A stretch of DNA of 12,548 nucleotides, from the NCBI GenBank assembly GCA_028709985.1, contig JAQUTB010000020.1, forward strand, positions 1-12,548, read 5' to 3'. The translations under genes were made by a program, and so were the position numbers. This DNA is from Dethiosulfovibrio sp. (lineage in GTDB: Bacteria > Synergistota > Synergistia > Synergistales > Dethiosulfovibrionaceae). Under the pieces are notes generated by a model that worked only from the letters and a program-made list of their open reading frames with translations, did no database searches and was not told where the DNA came from. Positions 1 to 5,300 of the stretch are shown here, piece by piece (positions within the stretch are counted from its first letter, which is position 1; each line of letters opens with the position of its first letter).

Positions 1-47
1 GGGGTGCTTAAAAGCGACTGAATGGGGCTCTTTTTGCTTTTTCTCCC

Positions 48-77
48 TTGACATAGGACCGTTTGGTCTGTTGTAGT
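48..77 (+). promoter_or_regulatory. Candidate sigma-70 promoter for the XRE regulator
   Basis: A perfect -35 box TTGACA at 48-53 is followed after 18 bp by TGTAGT (72-77), which matches the -10 consensus at four of six positions. The element sits 43 bp upstream of the regulator start and overlaps the operator pair at 56-98, so a protein bound there would block RNA polymerase. The weak -10 box is the main doubt. Confidence 0.6.
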
Positions 78-98
78 CCAAATCAGACCAAACGGTCC
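56..98. promoter_or_regulatory. Paired palindromic operator overlapping the promoter
   Basis: GGACCGTTTGGTCTG (56-70) and its exact reverse complement (84-98) form a perfect 15-bp inverted repeat with a 13-bp spacer. Each arm also contains its own palindrome, GACC-N4-GGTC, at 57-68 and 86-97, with centres 29 bp apart. Two copies of one dimer site flanking a -10 box are what a helix-turn-helix repressor operator looks like. The obvious candidate ligand is the XRE protein encoded just downstream (autoregulation, inferred). There is no T-run after the right arm, so a terminator is unlikely. Confidence 0.75.
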
Positions 99-119
99 CC
101 TTGAGGGGAGGTGATGAAA

Positions 120-584
120 GTGTATGGCGAGACTTTGGAAGCGAAAAGAAAGAAGATGGGACTTTCACAAGAAGCTCTAGCTTATGAAACAGGGATATCA
201 GTAAAAAGCATCCGACGATATGAGGCCGGACAGCGTAGACCTCCAATAGAAAAAGCAATTATCTTGTCGGATCTTTTTGGATGTTCGATTGATGAGCTTG
301 TCGGAAGGAGATGGGTTCCATCTTTTAGGGAAGAGGGGAAGAAGGGTTTTTTGGATTTTAGGACTCTCCAGTCAAAGCTTTGTAACTTAATCCAGGTTAT
401 TGGAGGTTTATATCGTCAGTGCGATGAGCCAGAGGAAGTCATGAGGCTAATGCTGGATGTAGGAGACAACGGAGAGATCAATCATCCAGAGAACGAGGCT
501 TTCATAGACCTTCTTGAGGCTTTAGCTCCACTGTCAGAGGAGATTCTAAGCTCCATTCAGCGGAGAGAGAAAACTGCTTCTTGA
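120..584 (+). CDS. XRE-family helix-turn-helix transcriptional regulator
   Basis: A cytoplasmic DNA-binding regulator, 154 aa from the chosen start. An XRE/Cro-type HTH domain covers roughly residues 4-62; the helix-turn-helix itself is near residues 17-37 (QEALAYETGISVKSIRRYE). The C-terminal half (about 68-154) is helical and unrecognised. There is no S24 peptidase part, so this is not a LexA/CI-type self-cleaving repressor. I chose GTG at 120 because the strong Shine-Dalgarno GGAGGTGAT (107-115) lies at correct spacing from it. The upstream in-frame GTG at 111 and ATG at 114 fall inside that site and cannot use it. The gene follows a promoter with two palindromic operators and is likely self-regulated. 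Its codons look more A/T-rich than those of the genes to the right. It may be the phage repressor, although it points the same way as the replication genes, unlike classical divergent repressors. Confidence 0.85.
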   Translation: MYGETLEAKRKKMGLSQEALAYETGISVKSIRRYEAGQRRPPIEKAIILSDLFGCSIDELVGRRWVPSFREEGKKGFLDFRTLQSKLCNLIQVIGGLYRQCDEPEEVMRLMLDVGDNGEINHPENEAFIDLLEALAPLSEEILSSIQRREKTAS

Positions 585-603
585 GAGAAGGGAGGGTGAG
601 CGC

Positions 604-819
604 ATGAAAGAGAAAACCCCCGCAAAGAGCGGAGGCGTTCAGTTTTCGATTCGATTGTCTGACGACTTGTACCGCAGGCTCAATTTTATCGCCGCAGACC
701 TGGACGTCAGCAGGAACCAGCTAATCAGTCGATATCTGCTGGAGGCTGTGGAAGGGGTCCGTGTTTCTCTTCCCAAGAGTTTATCTCCTTCTCAAGAGCC
801 TCAGCCACAAGAGTGTTGA
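604..819 (+). CDS. Ribbon-helix-helix (CopG/HicB-like) DNA-binding protein
   Basis: 71 aa. Residues about 12-50 fit the RHH fold: a beta strand VQFSIRL, then helix SDDLYRRLNFIAADL, a turn DVS, and helix RNQLISRYLLEAVE. RHH proteins bind as dimers, inserting the beta strand into the major groove, and usually repress their own or nearby promoters. The C-terminal tail (about 55-71) is proline/serine-rich and probably disordered. Start ATG 604 has GGAGG at 591-595. It sits 19 bp after the XRE gene and is probably co-transcribed with it. Its last 95 bp are overlapped on the opposite strand by another RHH gene (725-901) with the same strand motif VQFS(I/V)R. It could be an antitoxin-like protein, but no toxin partner is visible. 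Confidence 0.8.
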   Translation: MKEKTPAKSGGVQFSIRLSDDLYRRLNFIAADLDVSRNQLISRYLLEAVEGVRVSLPKSLSPSQEPQPQEC

Positions 820-901
820 GGGAGACATCTTTGAAAGCTGCCATGACACGAAGCTTTGCATGAGATTCATCCGGGATGCGAACAGAAAACTGGACTGCCA
901 T
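725..901 (-). CDS. Small ribbon-helix-helix protein on the opposite strand
   Basis: A 58-aa frame read on the - strand from ATG (901-899) to TGA (727-725). The protein begins MAVQFSVRIPDESHAKLRVM and continues with DVSLNTLVAEALEKE, a clear RHH fold (strand VQFSVRI, helix, turn DVS, helix). A strong ribosome site AAGGAGATGG (complement of 908-917) is correctly spaced before the ATG. Over about 37 residues I count 15 identities with the product of 604-819, so the two look paralogous. The genes are convergent and overlap by 95 bp. The gene faces away from the Arc-like gene at 1028, sharing its upstream region. It resembles HicB-type C-terminal domains and phage Mnt/Arc-type repressors. Role inferred: a repressor within the control switch. 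Confidence 0.8.
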   Translation of the reverse strand: MAVQFSVRIPDESHAKLRVMAAFKDVSLNTLVAEALEKEINSWEEKHGPLPQPPADID

Positions 902-916
902 TAGGAACCATCTCCT

Positions 917-1008
917 TTTTTAGTTGGTTGGTGTATTAGTTGACATTTTACCCCTACGGTGCTATAACTGCATCAACATTAGTCGTTTCAACTAAAACAC
1001 TAAAACAC
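917..1008. promoter_or_regulatory. Divergent control region with repeated operator-like sites
   Basis: Between the - strand RHH gene and the Arc-like gene, related sites recur. GTGTATTAGTTGA (931-943) has a reverse complement at 988-1000 with one mismatch. CTAAAACAC occurs twice in near-tandem (992-1000 and 1000-1008). TTTAGTTGG lies at 918-926. These sites flank the + strand promoter at 940-968. RHH repressors typically bind such short direct or inverted repeats cooperatively. On the - strand, TAAAAT (950-945) could be a -10 box for the 725-901 gene, but its -35 is poor. Which protein binds here is inferred. Confidence 0.6.
940..968 (+). promoter_or_regulatory. Strong sigma-70 promoter for the early operon
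   Basis: TTGACA (940-945) is separated by exactly 17 bp from TATAAC (963-968), giving 11 of 12 consensus bases at optimal spacing. It lies 59 bp upstream of the Arc-like gene at 1028 and is the best promoter I see in the window. Its -35 box overlaps one of the TTAGTTGA repeats, so it is likely repressible. As no + strand terminator is evident downstream, it may drive much of the rightward operon. Confidence 0.8.
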
Positions 1009-1027
1009 CGGATAGGGAGGTGAGGGA

Positions 1028-1165
1028 ATGGAAGTCGTCGTTTCGACCCTGAGATGGCCGGTCGAGGTTTACCGGGAGCTCAAAGCCAAAGCGGAGCAGG
1101 ATGGCAAGTCCATCAATCAGACCGTAGTTGAGTGCGTCAAGGCGGATATGGAGAGAGGGAGGTAG
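1028..1165 (+). CDS. Arc-like ribbon-helix-helix repressor (45 aa)
   Basis: A very small protein, close in size to phage P22 Arc (53 aa). Residues 2-8 form the likely beta strand (EVVVSTL), followed by helix VEVYRELKAKAEQDG, a turn and helix SINQTVVECVKADM, which is the RHH pattern. Start ATG 1028 has GGGAGGTGAGG (1015-1025) at good spacing. The stop TAG (1163-1165) lies 4 nt before the next gene, whose ribosome site is inside this gene's end. It is the first gene after the strong promoter at 940-968 and probably represses it, as Arc does for its own operon. Its strand residues differ from those of the other two RHH proteins, so it may read a different site. Confidence 0.75.
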   Translation: MEVVVSTLRWPVEVYRELKAKAEQDGKSINQTVVECVKADMERGR

Positions 1166-1169
1166 AAGC

Positions 1170-1529
1170 ATGAGTGAAACAGTATACAGTGCGGATGAAG
1201 CAAGAGAGGCTCTGGAAGGCGTTTTGGAGGGGCTGTCAGGAAACATAAACGGGGTAGTTATCGCCATAGATACAGACAGCCATCTTGGGATAGCCGAGTA
1301 CGGGGACGCCTTAACGACAATAAAAATGCTGATCAGGGTAATCCAGTCGCAGGTAGAAAGCACCCCTAAGGACATAAGGATCAACATATATGAAGAATAC
1401 AAGAACCAGCTGGACAGGATGATAGAGGAGGAGAGATCTAGCAACATTTCCCCTCGAAAAAGAGACGAGGATGAGGAGCCTTTAGTCATAAGCGAGATAA
1501 AAACACTTGCCCCACGGATGGGTTCCTGA
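1170..1529 (+). CDS. Hypothetical acidic protein
   Basis: 119 aa from ATG 1170, which has GGGAGG at 1157-1162; an upstream in-frame ATG at 1128 lies inside the Arc-like gene and lacks such a site. I do not recognise the family. The N-terminal part (1-80) alternates helical stretches with a hydrophobic strand-like segment (GVVIAI, about residues 27-32). The C-terminal part is charged (EEERSSN, KRDEDEE) and probably flexible. There is no signal peptide, membrane segment or cysteine cluster. It sits 4 nt after the Arc-like gene and 13 nt before the ParB-like gene, so it is an operon member, perhaps an accessory to one of these. Confidence 0.75.
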   Translation: MSETVYSADEAREALEGVLEGLSGNINGVVIAIDTDSHLGIAEYGDALTTIKMLIRVIQSQVESTPKDIRINIYEEYKNQLDRMIEEERSSNISPRKRDEDEEPLVISEIKTLAPRMGS

Positions 1530-1542
1530 AGGAGGTTAGCGG

Positions 1543-2697
1543 ATGGCAACCATAAAGATCCAGTCAATCAGGCTTGACGGAGACACCCAGAGCCGAGTCT
1601 CGCTGGACCAGAATCTTGTAAACGAATACTCGGAAGCCATGTCCAGCGGTGCAAAGTTCCCTCCAATCGTCGTGTTCGACGATGGTACAGACAAGTGGCT
1701 GGCAGATGGATTCCACCGGATCTATGCAACGAGACAGGCTGGGATGGATGAAATCGACGCAGAGGTTAAGCCTGGAGGGCTCCGAGATGCCCTGCTTTGC
1801 TCCATGAAGGCGAACGCTACACATGGGGCAAGACGGACCAACGAAGACAAGCGAAGAGCGGTCAAGATGGCGTTCAAGTTCCTCTTGGAAGAAGGCCGGA
1901 GCTTAGACAGTATCACCAATGTCGAAGTGGCTGGCATGGCGGCGGTAAATGAAACAACGGTAGCACGGAACAGAACAGTAATTGCATCAGAACTAGACGC
2001 AACTCCGGCAAAGCCGGATGAACCCAACGAAATAAAAACCCTAAACCTTAACCAGACCTCAGCATTAGCGGAACTAGCAAGGCTCCAAGCGGAGATAGAT
2101 AGCCTCCAGGCATCTAAGGAAAAGGACCAGACCACCGTTGAATACCTGCGTCGGAAGCTGGCAGAGAAGCCGCAGGAGATCGAGGTCATCAAAGAAGTCG
2201 CCAAGGAAGTGGAGGTCGTGAAAGAGGTCCTGCCAATGGAGACCCAAGAGAGGTTGAAGCTCCTGGAGGCAAAGGAGCGGGAGGCAACGGAGAAGCTCAG
2301 GGAGAAGGAGCGGATAGAGAGGGAATTAGTCCAGACCAAACAAAAGCTCGAAGAGATCCAAGCTTTTGCGGATTCAACTGACAAGCTACGCCGGAAGAAG
2401 GAAAGGCTGGAGGCGGAGATAAGAGACCTCAAGTTCAAAAAAGCTGAGTCAGTAGCGGAGGCTTCGCTTGAACGGCTCACAGAGGTGATAGAGGCGGCCT
2501 CCAACATAAAAATCATGATTCTAAACGCAGTGCAGGAAACAGGGAGGCCGGTCCCAGAGAGACAGCTAGACAGGATCATCGTCGATCTAAAGATACTCAT
2601 GGGGACAGCCTGTGAAGCACTGGAGGTAGCTCAAGCGGCAAAGCCAAACACAATAAAGAAGGGTGGGGATCTCCTTGTCCTCCCTAAGACTAACTAA
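1543..2697 (+). CDS. ParB/sulfiredoxin-fold nuclease-like protein with long coiled coil
   Basis: 384 aa. Residues about 5-80 are a ParB N-terminal-like domain, with the segment PPIVVFDDG and the diagnostic ADGFHR (54-59), as in phage and StrR-like ParB-fold proteins. Residues about 85-150 include the conserved stretch ANATHGARRTNEDKR and an HTH-like part (VEVAGMAAVNETTVARNR). Residues about 170-305 are a long Glu/Lys-rich coiled coil that includes a VIKEVAKEVEVVKEV repeat. A helical C-terminus follows. In chromosome partition, ParB binds DNA and CTP, but no ParA lies nearby and phage members may have other roles. Start ATG 1543 follows AGGAGG. The last 35 bp overlap the next gene. The long coiled coil suggests dimerisation or a scaffold on DNA (inference). 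Confidence 0.85.
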   Translation: MATIKIQSIRLDGDTQSRVSLDQNLVNEYSEAMSSGAKFPPIVVFDDGTDKWLADGFHRIYATRQAGMDEIDAEVKPGGLRDALLCSMKANATHGARRTNEDKRRAVKMAFKFLLEEGRSLDSITNVEVAGMAAVNETTVARNRTVIASELDATPAKPDEPNEIKTLNLNQTSALAELARLQAEIDSLQASKEKDQTTVEYLRRKLAEKPQEIEVIKEVAKEVEVVKEVLPMETQERLKLLEAKEREATEKLREKERIERELVQTKQKLEEIQAFADSTDKLRRKKERLEAEIRDLKFKKAESVAEASLERLTEVIEAASNIKIMILNAVQETGRPVPERQLDRIIVDLKILMGTACEALEVAQAAKPNTIKKGGDLLVLPKTN

Positions 2698-3124
2698 AGC
2701 AACGGAATCAAAGCTGAAAAAGAGGCTGGCTTCCAGGCAGGGACTCTCTATCCAGGACGCAACGGACATCATTTCTTCTTGTCTGGAGATATCGAGCGAA
2801 GAGGCCATGGAGTCCTCCATGAAAAGAGCGGCCCGAAAGCTTTTGAGATCACTAGGGGCCATGTCCGTAATAGCTTCAAGCCACGGAGAAAGGGTCTACC
2901 GAGAGGTCCGCAAAATGTCTAAGCAAGAAATAGATTCTTTGGCCTACTCGGTAAAGAGAGGGATCAACTCAGCTGAGGAGAAGAGGATGAAGCTTCTTGA
3001 GAGGTCCTCTGAGTTGAGGACGATGGAGGAGAAGAAGTCCCAGCGGTTTCTCTTCAAGGCCCAAGAGATGAACGAGCAAGCGAGGGAAGAGGCAAGCAAG
3101 CGAGACGGAACTGTCGCTATGTAG
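2663..3124 (+). CDS. Hypothetical basic helical protein
   Basis: Up to 153 aa; family not recognised. It is lysine/arginine/glutamate-rich and probably almost entirely alpha-helical, with a likely coiled coil in the C-terminal third (about 100-145, many E, K, R, S). There is no cysteine pair, signal peptide or membrane segment of note. The start is uncertain. GTG 2663 is the furthest upstream candidate but has only AAGAAGG immediately before it; TTG 2675 is the next in-frame candidate, with a G-rich stretch (2661-2668) at more usual spacing. Either start overlaps the end of the ParB-like gene, which implies translational coupling. Its charged helical character matches the coiled-coil tail of that neighbour, so a partner role is possible but unproven. 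Confidence 0.75.
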   Translation: MGISLSSLRLTKATESKLKKRLASRQGLSIQDATDIISSCLEISSEEAMESSMKRAARKLLRSLGAMSVIASSHGERVYREVRKMSKQEIDSLAYSVKRGINSAEEKRMKLLERSSELRTMEEKKSQRFLFKAQEMNEQAREEASKRDGTVAM

Positions 3125-3140
3125 AGAAGGAGGTGGCCTC

Positions 3141-3356
3141 ATGAAACCGGTCAACAAGGCATATCGAAGATGCTCCAACACTCCAGCGATCCACGTGCAG
3201 GGGAGAGTAATCGCCCTGGCAGAATGTGACACCGCTAAGGCGGTTCTGGCGGTAGCCAAGGGCATGAGCGAAGAGGCCACAGTATATGACCTCTACGACA
3301 AAACTAAAGAAATGGGAATCCATTCAGACGAGCTTTGGGAGTGGGGACTGTCATAA
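3141..3356 (+). CDS. Hypothetical small protein
   Basis: 71 aa, with an excellent ribosome site AGGAGG (3128-3133) seven bases before ATG 3141. I do not recognise the family. The centre (about 14-40) looks like a small alpha/beta unit (AIHVQGRVIALAECDTAKAV) and the C-terminus is acidic with tryptophans (ELWEWG). There are two cysteines (C11 and C29) in no zinc-binding pattern. It lies 16 bp after the preceding gene and 22 bp before an HTH gene, so it belongs to the rightward operon. Confidence 0.75.
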   Translation: MKPVNKAYRRCSNTPAIHVQGRVIALAECDTAKAVLAVAKGMSEEATVYDLYDKTKEMGIHSDELWEWGLS

Positions 3357-3378
3357 AGAAAGGAGGCGAGGTATTCAA

Positions 3379-3717
3379 ATGTCCACGCAGGTGGAGACTT
3401 TGGATGAAACCATAACGGCACGTGTTGCAGAGAGGCTTCTGCCTGTGTTGATTGACGCTATTAAGTCAGGAGTAGGAGCGGATCGCCTAGATTCTCTTGA
3501 AAAGTCGATAGCGTCTCTGGAAAAGCGGATCGCATCTTTTGCCATTCAGCCGATGCTCTTGACCCCTGAGGAAGTGAGCAAAATAACCACCTACTCAATC
3601 TCGACATTGTACAGACGTGTGGAGGCAGGTGAGTTTCCTCCTCCGTTTGAAAAAGGAGCAATCACCCGTTGGAGGGTGGAGGACGTGAAGGAGTATTTCA
3701 GTTCGCCCCCTAAATAG
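3379..3717 (+). CDS. AlpA/excisionase-like HTH protein with N-terminal coiled coil
   Basis: 112 aa from ATG 3379, which has AGGAGGCGAGG (3361-3371) upstream. The longer in-frame reading from 3286 overlaps the previous gene and lacks a ribosome site. Residues about 1-55 are helical, with a heptad-like DSLEKSIASLEKRIAS stretch suggesting oligomerisation. Residues about 59-112 match the winged-helix AlpA/HTH_17 pattern: LLTPEEVSKIT, then STLYRRVEAGEFPPP, then RWRVEDVKEYFSSP. Such proteins act as excisionases or transcription regulators in phages and integrative elements. With no integrase in view, I cannot tell which. It is followed by 28 bp and then a run of tiny genes. Confidence 0.8.
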   Translation: MSTQVETLDETITARVAERLLPVLIDAIKSGVGADRLDSLEKSIASLEKRIASFAIQPMLLTPEEVSKITTYSISTLYRRVEAGEFPPPFEKGAITRWRVEDVKEYFSSPPK

Positions 3718-3745
3718 GGACATCTAAACAAAGGAGGTAGTGGCA

Positions 3746-3898
3746 ATGGCAGCAGAGATAGAAAGGGCAAAGCGTGCATTCGAGGCAAGCGAAACAGCGG
3801 TGTTCGAGACGGAAGCCGGGCAGGTCCTGATCAAAAACGGCAAGATCGTAGGTAAGGACGAGGCCCTGTTGGAGTTTTGCGAGGTGATGGGGATATGA
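3746..3898 (+). CDS. Hypothetical 50-residue protein
   Basis: ATG 3746 is preceded by a near-perfect AAGGAGG (3731-3737) at 8-nt spacing. The frame runs 50 codons to TGA at 3896-3898. The product is an acidic helix followed by a short beta-like segment (QVLIKNGKIVGKDEALLEF). No family is recognised. Its stop overlaps the start of the next gene (ATGA), indicating translational coupling. The strong ribosome site makes it credible despite its size. Confidence 0.7.
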   Translation: MAAEIERAKRAFEASETAVFETEAGQVLIKNGKIVGKDEALLEFCEVMGI

Positions 3899-4035
3899 CG
3901 AAAGAGTTGATCTGTTTGCTGGTGGCGAACGGTCACATCCGGTATGGCGATCTTAAGCGTAGGGCGAAGGTTCGGAGGATCGTCAAGAGAGCGGAGCGGA
4001 TCATCAGAAGGACGCTGGTATGTGGTGGTTGGTAA
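3895..4035 (+). CDS. Hypothetical basic 46-residue protein
   Basis: Begins at the ATG of an ATGA overlap with the preceding stop, so it is probably translated by re-initiation; the upstream GAGGTGATGG (3881-3890) could serve as a ribosome site. The product is strongly basic: about 15 Arg/Lys in the stretch LKRRAKVRRIVKRAERIIRR. That suggests nucleic-acid binding, though no family is recognised. It overlaps the next gene by 16 nt. Confidence 0.6.
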   Translation: MTKELICLLVANGHIRYGDLKRRAKVRRIVKRAERIIRRTLVCGGW

Positions 4036-4172
4036 GGCTAGCCAGGCTGATCAAGCGGAAGATATGGGGGCCTCGGTGGTATGAGATCCCAAAGCACCGA
4101 CTGGAGGTCCCCATCAAGGAGGTCCTGCCACCGGGACAGGTGAGCAGGTTATATCAGGAGGTTAGGAGATGA
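4020..4172 (+). CDS. Hypothetical basic 50-residue protein
   Basis: ATG 4020 lies inside the preceding frame with AGAAGG (4006-4011) 8 nt upstream. It runs 50 codons to TGA at 4170-4172, which overlaps the next ATG. The product starts MWWLVRLARLIKRKIWGPRW, tryptophan- and arginine-rich, and could be amphipathic or membrane-associated. No family is recognised. The chain of overlapping starts (3895, 4020, 4169) argues for real, coupled genes. Confidence 0.6.
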   Translation: MWWLVRLARLIKRKIWGPRWYEIPKHRLEVPIKEVLPPGQVSRLYQEVRR

Positions 4173-4384
4173 AGGAGAACAAGCTATGTAGAGGGACACG
4201 TATCCAAGGGTATTACAACTGGCAAGGGGAGCTCAAACAGTCCGCTGAAAGAGGCCGCAAAAACAGAGAGCGCCTAGCAGCAGAGTACAGAAAAAAAGCC
4301 CCTGCCTCGGTGGCCGCCGAGGGCAAGGGGGAAAGCAGAAACACTTCTTTCAATGCCTCATTTTACCACGAAGGGGGCCGGTAG
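4169..4384 (+). CDS. Hypothetical basic protein carrying an antisense terminator
   Basis: 71 aa from ATG 4169, with AGGAGGTTAGGAG (4157-4169) directly upstream; the start overlaps the previous stop (ATGA). It is basic and hydrophilic, probably helical around residues 20-45 (LKQSAERGRKNRERLAAEYRK), with a disordered C-terminus. Family not recognised. Its codons for KKAPASVAAEGKG coincide with a well-formed intrinsic terminator for the opposite strand (4291-4330), which is odd for a coding sequence. Confidence 0.65.
   Translation: MKENKLCRGTRIQGYYNWQGELKQSAERGRKNRERLAAEYRKKAPASVAAEGKGESRNTSFNASFYHEGGR
4291..4330 (-). terminator. Intrinsic terminator on the - strand, inside a + strand gene
   Basis: Read on the - strand, CCCCTTGCCCTCGG pairs with CCGAGGCAGGGG as a 12-bp, almost all G-C stem with two one-base bulges and a 6-nt loop. 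It is followed by C and seven T residues (complement of 4291-4297). This is a textbook rho-independent terminator. On the + strand the hairpin is followed by GAAAGC, so it would not terminate rightward transcription. No - strand gene lies to its right in this window, so it would act on antisense or incoming leftward transcripts. Confidence 0.65.
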
Positions 4385-4386
4385 GG

Positions 4387-4503
4387 ATGTACATCAATCC
4401 CAGAGACTATGACAGTGCAGAGGACTATTACCGGGACCTATCTAGGGCCCTAGAAGAAGACCAGATAGACGAGGAGGAGGAGAGACCATGGCGAGACGAA
4501 TAG
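4387..4503 (+). CDS. Hypothetical acidic 38-residue protein
   Basis: ATG 4387 follows the previous stop by 2 nt, with AAGGGGG (4371-4377) upstream. It reads 38 codons to TAG (4501-4503). The product is very acidic (LEEDQIDEEEERPWRDE at the end). The run of GAG codons at its end doubles as the GAGGAGGAG ribosome site of the nuclease gene, which starts 16 nt before this gene stops. It may be a short leader that couples translation to the nuclease. No family is recognised. Confidence 0.5.
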   Translation: MYINPRDYDSAEDYYRDLSRALEEDQIDEEEERPWRDE

Positions 4504-5300
4504 ACCTTACGGCATCGATGATCAGGGCGTACAAGTCATGTCCCAAGCTATACGAGTTCCAGTACATCCACATGCTCAAGCCAGAGAAGACCCCTACGGC
4601 ATTGGAGACCGGAAGCAACTATCACGCTCAGCTTGAAAGGCTCCTCACCGGGCAGAGCATAGACGATACGGGACTGCCGGGGATCATGGCTGAGGCTTTC
4701 GATAGATTCATACCCTGGCGGGATTGGAAGATAGCCAAGGTCGAGGAAGAGTTTGACTGGGCGATAACTCCCTTCCTGCACATGAGGGGCAAGATCGACG
4801 CCGTTTGCTCAGATGGAATCCCTGTTGAGCATAAAACCGCAGGACAGAGCATCGGCACAGAGACGGCCTCAGGGCTGAAATACGTAAACCATTTGGCCTG
4901 GGACGATCAGGTGTCCTACTACCTGCTGGCTCTCTCCCTCCAGAGGGATGAGCCTGTGACAACCGTCAGATATACGGTATGCCAGAAGCCCTCCATTAGG
5001 CTCAAGCAGGGCGAGACCGAGGAAGCATACCTGGATCGGTGCAGGGAGTGGTACGACGATACGAAGGTCAGGTTTTTCGAGGTGCATCGATCGGAAGAGG
5101 AACTTGATAGGACGGAAACAGAGGTTCGAGGGCTGGCGAGCGAGATCCGGCGGAGAAAGGTTTTCTACAGGAACCCCTCCCATTGCTCCCTTATGGGGTG
5201 TTCCTACGCCTCTATATGCCTGGACTACGACCCGGAGATCATAACGGGGTTTGTGAGGAAAGAAAGAGAAAGCGAGGAGCTTGCGACATGCAGATTCTAA
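4488..5300 (+). CDS. Cas4/RecB-like PD-(D/E)XK nuclease with Fe-S cysteines
   Basis: 270 aa. Nuclease residues are in the family order: G42-x3-H46, D104 in RGKIDAV, E114-x-K116 in PVEHKT, and the Q141-x3-Y145 motif (QVSYY). Four cysteines, C18 near the N-terminus and C233, C238 and C244 near the C-terminus, are placed like the 4Fe-4S ligands of Cas4 and AddB. The family cuts DNA ends with a metal ion in the cytoplasm. In phages such an enzyme beside a single-strand annealing protein acts as the recombination exonuclease. Here it overlaps a Sak4-type gene by 13 nt, which supports that pairing. Start ATG 4488 follows GAGGAGGAGGAG. No CRISPR array or other cas gene is present, so this is not a CRISPR adaptation protein. 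The C-terminal tail beyond about 250 is charged. Confidence 0.88.
   Translation: MARRIDLTASMIRAYKSCPKLYEFQYIHMLKPEKTPTALETGSNYHAQLERLLTGQSIDDTGLPGIMAEAFDRFIPWRDWKIAKVEEEFDWAITPFLHMRGKIDAVCSDGIPVEHKTAGQSIGTETASGLKYVNHLAWDDQVSYYLLALSLQRDEPVTTVRYTVCQKPSIRLKQGETEEAYLDRCREWYDDTKVRFFEVHRSEEELDRTETEVRGLASEIRRRKVFYRNPSHCSLMGCSYASICLDYDPEIITGFVRKERESEELATCRF

Noticed and set aside
1..42. Terminator hairpin from AAAAGC (10-15) and GCTTTT (36-41)
   Set aside because: Only a 6-bp A/T-rich stem with a 20-nt loop; too weak to call.
992..1567. 191-codon open frame on the - strand
   Set aside because: It lies opposite the Arc-like gene and the 1170 gene, which both have strong ribosome sites, and it also covers the divergent control region; composition is that of a shadow frame.
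1722..2600. 292-codon open frame on the - strand
   Set aside because: It is the antisense of the ParB-like coiled-coil gene. Its Ser/Phe/Leu-rich product reflects complemented Glu/Lys codons, and it has no plausible domain.
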